Part shown: piece after piece, positions 51,971 through 57,156 of the stretch
Numbering within the stretch: position 1 is the stretch's first letter
Layout: every line of letters starts with the position of its first letter
Origin: Dysgonomonas sp. ZJ279
Lineage (GTDB): Bacteria > Bacteroidota > Bacteroidia > Bacteroidales > Dysgonomonadaceae
Reading direction: 5' to 3'
Assembly (NCBI RefSeq): GCF_011039205.1
Contig: NZ_JAAKEL010000021.1
Span: 1 to 57,156, forward strand
Length of the DNA: 57,156 nt
The notes under the pieces: model-generated
Databases searched by the model: none
The model's input: only the letters and a program-made list of their open reading frames with translations
Told to the model about the DNA's origin: nothing
Made by a program: the position numbers and the translations under genes

Positions 51971-53434
51971 ATGAAACCAATAAGTAAATATTTTCACATC
52001 GCATTTTTGGTTTGCCTTGTAAACAATCCGATACAAAGTCAAACGCTTTCTCAGAAGCAAATGCAGGACGATCTGTCCTTTTTGCAAGGACACATTCACC
52101 AATATTTCTTTCCGTTATCATTATTGGAGCAACGGACAGGCGTAAATGTGGATAATGAATTCAAAAAATTAAACGAAGAAATAACACCTGCAACCTCTAT
52201 CGAAGACTTTGTCCAAATCATCCGACAAGGATTAAATCTACTGAATGATGCACACTCCCAAATCATACCCGGTTCTTCTCTAGTAAACTATGTTTCGCCC
52301 GATTATTATTTATCATCGATAGGAAACGTTTCATTGTCAGATACGACCAATGCCGATTATTATTACCGTTTACTTAACAAAAGTATGAATGGAAAGCTAC
52401 AAATCAATATCATGACTAAATTCATGAATGGAGAATATTACAATATACGTCCTTTTCGATACAATAGTGTCCGTGTTAATGGAGGAGAAAAAATAAGCAG
52501 CATTGACGGTCTACCGATGAACCAGTTTGTTGGGGACAATTCCGCTAAAATGTACTATTTATTTTGGGATCCAATCAGTCAAAAATACTATTCGCGGCTT
52601 TTCACAATGGCTTTACCGCTTTTGAATATAGAGAAATTTACCCTAAACATGGGGGATAAAGATATAGCATTATCATTGGATACAACAGTAGAGACTTTGC
52701 AAGAAAGACACTCTCAATCCAATTATGGAAACGTAATGCTTATCGACAATAATATTCTTTATTTACGAATGCCTGCAATGTCTGACAGAGAGTGGTACAT
52801 CAGCGAATTACTTCGTATATATACACCTAATGTAGAAAAAATAATATTTGACATAAGAGGGAATTCAGGAGGTTATGACGGTGTATGGATTGATCTGCTT
52901 CGCAAAATAATCGATAAACCCTTAGAATATAAGTATCATGTAGGGATGAACCATAATCCAGCCATTGAAAATTCAATTTTATCTTCGTTCAGTGAATTAA
53001 AAATGATACGAAAAGGAGATAAAACAGAAATGTACAGGCAAACGGTGCAATTACCTGACAGCAATAGCGTCCACTTTAAAGGTAAAATGTATGTATTGCA
53101 AGATGAATTCACTTACTCAGCTGCGGCAGCATTAGCATCTGTAGCATGGCAAAGCGAAAATATGGAGGTGGTAGGTGCTCCCTCTGCTATGATAGGAGGC
53201 TATACCCTACCTGCAATCGCATTTAAACTCCCGAATTCGGAAATCGTTTTCACTTTAGCATTCACCGCTGATCTGGCAGGAGAAGAAAAGAATCCGTATA
53301 TGGATAAAGTAGAAGTGGAAATTTTGGAAAATGATATAGATGCCTATGTTGACAAAATATTGAACTACGATTGTTACAGTGAAGAATACCTGTTGAATAA
53401 GGATAAGCTGATAGAATATGTAAGAGAAAGATAA
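51971..53434 (+). CDS. Exported S41-family peptidase-like protein
   Basis: The 487-residue protein has a signal peptide (MKPISKYFHIAFLVCLVNNPIQSQ) and no lipobox. It carries the tail-specific-protease fold of S41: VEKIIFDIRGNSGGYDGVWIDLL and the nucleophile region LQDEFTYSAAAALASVAWQ with Ser in TYSAA. A PDZ-like part may lie around residues 160-190 (VNGGEKISSIDGLPMNQFVG). The N-terminal helical region (MQDDLSFLQGHIHQYFFPLS) is typical of Bacteroidota S41 proteins. It is 27 bp after the unknown gene and is followed by a terminator. Substrate unknown. Confidence 0.87.
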   Translation: MKPISKYFHIAFLVCLVNNPIQSQTLSQKQMQDDLSFLQGHIHQYFFPLSLLEQRTGVNVDNEFKKLNEEITPATSIEDFVQIIRQGLNLLNDAHSQIIPGSSLVNYVSPDYYLSSIGNVSLSDTTNADYYYRLLNKSMNGKLQINIMTKFMNGEYYNIRPFRYNSVRVNGGEKISSIDGLPMNQFVGDNSAKMYYLFWDPISQKYYSRLFTMALPLLNIEKFTLNMGDKDIALSLDTTVETLQERHSQSNYGNVMLIDNNILYLRMPAMSDREWYISELLRIYTPNVEKIIFDIRGNSGGYDGVWIDLLRKIIDKPLEYKYHVGMNHNPAIENSILSSFSELKMIRKGDKTEMYRQTVQLPDSNSVHFKGKMYVLQDEFTYSAAAALASVAWQSENMEVVGAPSAMIGGYTLPAIAFKLPNSEIVFTLAFTADLAGEEKNPYMDKVEVEILENDIDAYVDKILNYDCYSEEYLLNKDKLIEYVRER

Positions 53435-53471
53435 ATGATTATAGAATTTGGTCTTCATTATAACCATATCT

Positions 53472-53497
53472 AGCAGGCTCTCCGCCTGCTTTTTTTA
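53472..53497 (+). terminator. Terminator of the S41 gene
   Basis: AGCAGGC (53472-53478), loop TCTCC, GCCTGCT (53484-53490), then eight Ts. Closes the ApeA-unknown-S41 transcript. Confidence 0.88.
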
Positions 53498-53653
53498 TGC
53501 CTGTTTTCTAAAATTTCACCCTATTTCCCTATGACGAAAACAAAGGATATAGCACAAAAATGTCATATATTATCATTAAATATCGCAAACTTTAGAAAGC
53601 TGATTTACAGCCTTATATTGCATAAAAATTCGGAAAACTAAATTCTTATTTTT

Positions 53654-53938
53654 ATGCGAAACAAAAACTATTCATGTTGGCAAAAGCCGGAAAAAGAAGA
53701 AACTATCAAGGATAATTCTTCTACCGAAAAAATGTCGCTTATAGATATAGCGATGAGTAACCTAATCAAAATGAAAGAAGCGACCAGACTTCTCAAAGCC
53801 TCTGCTCCCACTGTTCGTAAATACGCCCGGCTAGGTCACTACAAAGAATACCGATTCGGGGAGAAACTTGTCTTCTATGATAAAGAAGAAATATTAAACT
53901 TTATCCTAAAGAGATTCAAAACCGCAGAAGATAGCTAA
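53654..53938 (+). CDS. Excisionase-like helix-turn-helix protein
   Basis: The 94-residue protein has a MerR/excisionase-type winged helix: IKMKEATRLLKASAPTVRKYARLGHYKEYRFGEKLVFYDKEEILNFIL, preceded by ~35 polar residues. Proteins of this kind precede VapE and primase genes in Bacteroidales mobilizable elements and act in excision or regulation. It is 5 bp upstream of the VapE-like gene. Confidence 0.88.
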   Translation: MRNKNYSCWQKPEKEETIKDNSSTEKMSLIDIAMSNLIKMKEATRLLKASAPTVRKYARLGHYKEYRFGEKLVFYDKEEILNFILKRFKTAEDS

Positions 53939-53943
53939 CTACC

Positions 53944-55158
53944 ATGAAAGGAAAAGAAACTACTTCCGCCCGTCAATCGAAAAACGAACGGATCGAGCAG
54001 CAGTTACGTACGCTGTATAGCTTTCGTTACAATAGCGTAAAGAGCCGTACGGAGTATAGGGAAGTCCATGCACAAGGGGAGTTCAAGCCTGTAACCAAAT
54101 ATTTTTTGAACTCCCTTCGCAGGGAAATTGATGTTAAAGTGGGTATTACAACCTCTGCGGATAATATTCGGACTATCCTCGAAAGTAATTTTGCAGAGAA
54201 GATACATCCTATCAGGGAATATCTCTCTCAACTGCCAATGCTGAATCCTCGGGAATCTTGTTATACGGAACAGCTTTTACAGACAGTGATTGTGTCCAAT
54301 CCTGACAAATGGGAAGAATATCTGATTAAATGGCTGATAGGTGTTGTCGCCAATGCGATGAACGATGTCGGTTGTCAGAACCATACCTGTTTGGTTCTGA
54401 CAGGCGAACAGGGCAAATTTAAAACGACATGGCTCGATCACCTTTGTCCTACACCCTTAAAAAGCTATCTCTTTACAGGTAAAATAGACCCGCAATGCAA
54501 AGATGTACTGACCTTGATAGCCGAATATTTGTTTATCAACATTGACGACCAGTTAAGGGCATTGAATAAACGGGACGAAAACGAACTGAAGAACCTGATA
54601 ACCACTCCGGCAGTAAAATATCGCAGACCATATGATACGTATATTGAAGAATATCCACACTTAGCCAGTTTTATGGCATCTGTAAACGGAAATGACTTCT
54701 TGACAGACCCGACAGGCAGCAGACGCTTTCTGCCTTTTGAGGTTGTCCGCATTGATATTGACAAAGCCCTCTCTATCAATATGGATCATGTATTCTCTGA
54801 AATTATGTATTTGTACAAACAGGGAGTACGTTATTGGTTTGATGATTCGGAAATAGAAGAGCTACACCGTTTAAGTTCAGGCTTCCATGTGCAGACCGTA
54901 GAGTTTGAGATGCTGATGCAGGGATTTGAAAAACCAACTATGGAGAATGAAAGTGAACATTTTATGACTACCGCCCAAATACTAAATTATCTGCGGATGT
55001 TCACCAATGTACCATTGTCAGAAAAACGGATGGGTGAAGCGATTCGAAAAGCAGGATTCAAACGGTTGCAAAAGCGAATTAACAACAATCCATCTCCTGT
55101 ATATGGTTATCGGATAAAGAAGATTAAACCCAATCCCTTTATTGATTATGAACTGTAA
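53944..55158 (+). CDS. VapE-like helicase/ATPase (DUF3874-type)
   Basis: The 404-residue protein matches the virulence-associated-E superfamily 3-type helicase. Walker A is TGEQGKFKTTWLDHLCP (~residues 154-162), preceded by EEYLIKWLIGVVANAMNDVGCQNH; the Walker-B-like strand LFINIDDQLRALNKRDENELKNLIT and the sensor segment PHLASFMASVNGNDFLTDPTGSRRFLPFEV are intact. The C-terminal part is a winged-helix-like domain (TAQILNYLRMFTNVPLSEKRMGEAIRKAGF). It probably drives element replication together with the downstream primase. Confidence 0.93.
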   Translation: MKGKETTSARQSKNERIEQQLRTLYSFRYNSVKSRTEYREVHAQGEFKPVTKYFLNSLRREIDVKVGITTSADNIRTILESNFAEKIHPIREYLSQLPMLNPRESCYTEQLLQTVIVSNPDKWEEYLIKWLIGVVANAMNDVGCQNHTCLVLTGEQGKFKTTWLDHLCPTPLKSYLFTGKIDPQCKDVLTLIAEYLFINIDDQLRALNKRDENELKNLITTPAVKYRRPYDTYIEEYPHLASFMASVNGNDFLTDPTGSRRFLPFEVVRIDIDKALSINMDHVFSEIMYLYKQGVRYWFDDSEIEELHRLSSGFHVQTVEFEMLMQGFEKPTMENESEHFMTTAQILNYLRMFTNVPLSEKRMGEAIRKAGFKRLQKRINNNPSPVYGYRIKKIKPNPFIDYEL

Positions 55159-55188
55159 TTAATAGACATTATTTTCTCACATTACTAT

Positions 55189-55374
55189 CTTACTACATGA
55201 CAAGCTAATCCCATGAAAGAAAAAAGATTAGTTGTAGTAAGTGAAGAAAGTGCCGTCTTACTCTCTTGTTACTACTTACTACATTTTAAGATATGTAGTT
55301 ACACTATTACTTATAAAAAATACACTTTATATGCTATCAATAAGCGAGTTAAAGTGACTGTAGTATGTAGTAAG
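55189..55374. repeat. Iteron-like repeats between helicase and primase genes
   Basis: The decamer CTTACTACAT occurs at 55189-55198 and 55275-55284 and inverted as ATGTAGTAAG at 55365-55374; near copies are TTGTAGTAAG (55232-55241) and ATGTAGTTAC (55293-55302). TGTAGTAAGT (55233-55242) and ACTTACTACA (55274-55283) make a perfect 10-bp stem. TTACTAC is in tandem at 55269-55282. Five copies within ~190 bp of an otherwise non-coding gap suggest a binding-site cluster or replication origin. A 62-codon reading frame across it looks spurious. Confidence 0.6.
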
Positions 55375-55415
55375 AATATATCTGTAAAAAACAAAATCTA
55401 AAAAGAATAAACATC

Positions 55416-56390
55416 ATGACCACAATAGAGTTAAACAACCTGTCCATTAAAAACTATCTAGCCGAGCTAAACATCCATCCCGTCAAAGACAGAGGATACT
55501 ACGGCATGTACCACTCACCATTCAGAACAGATAACAACGCCAGTCTCAAAGTAGACTATCAAAAGAACCTATGGATAGACTTTGGCAGCAACCAAGGAGG
55601 CACAATGATAGACCTTGTTATGCGATTGGATAACAGCACCCTAAAAGAAGCAATAAGCAAGCTTGAATGCAGATACGCAGACCTGCAAACAGGCAACAAT
55701 CCAAGTAATCAGCCCGAATCCTTTTCTTTTCACGGTAATAACCATTTGGAAAAAGTCGAAAACAATCAACAATCAGGAATATCCATCCAAAAGATAGTAC
55801 CCATTACCAACCAAGCATTACTCGATTATCTCACAGAACGAAAAATCAATATTGATATCGCTAAGCATCACTGTAACGAAGTCCATTACTCAGCCAACAA
55901 CAAACCCTATTTTGCCATCGGATTCAAAAACGATGCAGACGGCTATACCCTCAGAAATAAATATGCAAAAGTATGTACCGCAAGCGATATAACCACCCAC
56001 AAAAAATCCGACACCAATACCGAAGCCTGTATCGTTTTTGAAGGCTTTATGGACTACCTCTCCTATCTGACCATGAAAAACATCCAACACTCAAAAGTAG
56101 ACGTTGTCGTGTTAAACTCCATATCCAACCTGTCCAAAGCCATGGACTTTATAACATCCCATCAAAAAATATATACCTATTTAGATAATGACGGAGCAGG
56201 AAAAAACGCAACCCAACAGATCAACAAGTATAGCAGTACACACAACTGTATACACATAGACAAGTCAACAGACTATGCCAATTACAAAGACCTGAACGAC
56301 TGGCTCTGTAAAACCAAGCTAAAAGAGAAAGAACAGCAAGTACAAAAACAAGAGCAGACACGGAAACCCTCCAGAGGAATCAGGCGGTAA
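55416..56390 (+). CDS. Toprim-domain DNA primase of the mobile element
   Basis: The 324-residue protein starts with a region that resembles the CHC2 zinc-finger of DnaG-type primases (LAELNIHPVKDRGYYGMYHSPFRTDNNASLKVDYQKNLWIDFGSNQGG) but lacks the Cys ligands. The Toprim domain follows: CIVFEGFMDYLSYLTM (Glu), KIYTYLDNDGAGKNATQQI (Asp-x-Asp). The C-terminus is basic (RKPSRGIRR). It would synthesise primers for transfer or rolling-circle/theta replication of the element. Confidence 0.9.
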   Translation: MTTIELNNLSIKNYLAELNIHPVKDRGYYGMYHSPFRTDNNASLKVDYQKNLWIDFGSNQGGTMIDLVMRLDNSTLKEAISKLECRYADLQTGNNPSNQPESFSFHGNNHLEKVENNQQSGISIQKIVPITNQALLDYLTERKINIDIAKHHCNEVHYSANNKPYFAIGFKNDADGYTLRNKYAKVCTASDITTHKKSDTNTEACIVFEGFMDYLSYLTMKNIQHSKVDVVVLNSISNLSKAMDFITSHQKIYTYLDNDGAGKNATQQINKYSSTHNCIHIDKSTDYANYKDLNDWLCKTKLKEKEQQVQKQEQTRKPSRGIRR

Positions 56391-56490
56391 TCTTCCTTAG
56401 CTACCAACGGGCTTTTAAAGAAAAGCCATAGCTCATTAGGGCATTTTCTTAACGCTCCGTTGCACTACACTAAAAAAGCCCTCCTGAGTC

Positions 56491-56597
56491 AAGGGGTTTC
56501 ACCCCTTTGAAATCCCCTTAGCGGTCTGGTGACCGCAGTCGCCTTAGCGACTTGAAGAAGGCTAAAGGTAAAAATAAAGATCGGGAATCTTCCCGAT
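56491..56597. other. Hairpin cluster upstream of the relaxase gene (oriT candidate)
   Basis: Four perfect inverted repeats lie within ~110 bp: AAGGGGT/ACCCCTT (56491-56507), GCGGTC/GACCGC (56521-56536), AGTCGC/GCGACT (56537-56552) and ATCGGGAA/TTCCCGAT (56580-56597). The stretch is non-coding, GC-richer than its surroundings and ends 58 bp before the mobV start. MobV relaxases nick at hairpins just upstream of their own gene, so an oriT is a reasonable guess. Confidence 0.55.
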
Positions 56598-56654
56598 TTA
56601 TATAAGGATGATCAGTAATTATATTAATACAAACCGATAATTATTACTTAAGAT

Positions 56655-57041
56655 ATGGGATATGCAGTACTTCATTTACAGAAAGCCAAAGGGAACGATG
56701 CCCCTATGTCGGCACATATCGAACGGACAATCGATCCGCATAATGTCGATAAAACCCGTACACACCTCAATAAGGAATTAATACACTTTCCTGAAGGAGT
56801 TAATAGCCGGACAGAAGCAATCCAACATAGAATAGAAAACGCAGATATCAAACGAAAGATATCCAAAGATCAGGTACGTGCTATCCGTATTATGCTCTCA
56901 GGAACACATGAAGATATGAAAGACATCGAAGAGTCAGGAAATCTCGATAACTGGTGTACTGATAATATCGATTGGTTAAAACAAACCTACGGAGAAAAGA
57001 ACCTTGTATCTGCCGTTTTGCATATGGATTGTATAATATAA
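56655..57041 (+). pseudogene. MobV-type relaxase, truncated
   Basis: The first ~125 residues match the N-terminal end of MobV/Pre relaxases: MGYAVLHLQKAKGNDAPMSAHIERT, motif region THLNKELIHFP and the HxxR-like EAIQHRIENA, then NLVSAVLHMD, which in intact relaxases runs on into the metal-binding HMDExTPHxH. Here it is cut after HMD at 57029 and ends in three foreign codons and TAA. The catalytic His pair and the rest (full length ~400+ residues) are missing, so the gene is dead. The break coincides with the start of repeat-bearing sequence typical of an IS end. Confidence 0.8.
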
Positions 57042-57156
57042 TTGAAAAGTAGTCCACTTAGTAATTGAAAAGTATACCACTAAGTGTCTCGGATGAGATT
57101 GGCTAAAGATATTTATTCTTCATCAGGTTGTAACATTTTTTTAGTTTCTTTAACTC
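57030..57156. mobile_element. End of an insertion sequence (IS21-like) inside mobV
   Basis: Sequence unrelated to mobV starts with TGTATAATA at 57030. It contains two tandem 23-bp direct repeats, TAATTGAAAAGTAGTCCACT (57039-57058 and on to 57061) and TAATTGAAAAGTATACCACT (57062-57081 and on to 57084), 20 of 23 identical. A TG terminus and multiple internal terminal repeats are hallmarks of IS21-family ends. The element continues beyond the window, so family assignment is tentative. Confidence 0.6.
57113..57156 (-). CDS. C-terminal end of a minus-strand gene in the IS (partial)
   Basis: Fourteen codons on the minus strand ending VKETKKMLQPDEE and TAA (57113-57115), open to the right edge. It lies about 85 bp inside the IS end, where the last transposition gene of an IS would finish. 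The peptide is too short to identify; it may be a chance frame. Confidence 0.3.
   Translation of the reverse strand, partial: VKETKKMLQPDEE

Larger units (their letters stand above)
49687..57156. mobile_element. Probable integrated mobilizable island at tRNA-Asp (right end not in window)
   Basis: From the 3' end of tRNA-Asp to the right edge the gene content changes to accessory type: an ApeA-like defence gene, unknown genes, an excisionase-like HTH gene, VapE-like helicase, Toprim primase and a MobV relaxase. The order HTH-VapE-primase-mob is characteristic of Bacteroidales integrative mobilizable elements. No integrase gene and no second copy of the tRNA 3' end are visible, so the far boundary must lie beyond 57156. 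Whether the ApeA and S41 genes belong to the same insertion as the mobilization genes is inference. Confidence 0.65.

Noticed and set aside
55213-55401. 62-codon open frame between the VapE-like and primase genes
   Set aside because: It spans the repeat cluster, has a composition dictated by the repeats (Tyr/Lys/Val/Ser), no recognisable domain and no typical start context. More likely non-coding.

Overview
The window is an AT-rich chromosomal segment from a member of the Bacteroidota, most likely the order Bacteroidales and plausibly a Dysgonomonas-like genus; the genus is my inference from gene content, not a measured identity. The evidence is: Bacteroidota promoters (TTTG/TTG, 18-20 bp, TAnnTTTG) in front of several genes, a ribosomal protein S16 with a long tail, a PorT-like protein, a FISUMP-domain protein, two-gene-wide lipoprotein content, and tRNAs without an encoded CCA.

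Layout. 1-5.2 kb: start of an unknown minus-strand gene, an acetyltransferase of YoaP type next to a decapitated Crp/Fnr regulator, RNase HI plus an FRG-domain gene, pheS, and a DNA alkylation repair protein. 5.2-6.3 kb: a FISUMP exported protein. 6.6-13.4 kb: the branched-chain amino acid operon ilvD-ilvB-VOC-ilvN-acyl-ACP thioesterase-ilvC, preceded by what looks like a complete transcription attenuator: a promoter, a 20-residue leader peptide with ten Ile/Leu/Val residues, and mutually exclusive antiterminator and terminator hairpins. 13.4-15.7 kb: a lipoprotein gene broken by a -1 frameshift, rpsP, tRNA-His with an odd acceptor stem, and a 2[4Fe-4S] ferredoxin too short for most gene callers. 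15.9-26.3 kb: porT, small GNAT and cysteine-rich genes, a minus-strand recR-membrane protein-HAD-GNAT-tsaC-aroC cluster, lipoproteins, an ABC-F ATPase, a lactonase-family lipoprotein, and rpmE2.

26.3-28.2 kb holds a two-gene AAA ATPase/Toprim (DUF4276-like) unit that resembles OLD/PARIS-type defence pairs. 28.3-49.2 kb is mostly core: a CPA2 antiporter, a TPR protein, a phosphohexomutase, a MarR-RND tripartite efflux operon, a UDP-galactopyranose mutase/galactofuranosyltransferase pair, a SulP transporter, rubrerythrin and an S9 peptidase.

From tRNA-Asp (49.6 kb) to the right edge the sequence looks like an integrated mobile island: repeats next to the tRNA, an ApeA-like HEPN protein with an abutting unknown partner, an S41 peptidase, then HTH, VapE-like helicase, iteron-like repeats, Toprim primase, a hairpin cluster (oriT candidate) and a MobV relaxase cut off by the repeat-bearing end of an insertion sequence. 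No integrase and no second attachment site are inside the window, so the right boundary is unknown.
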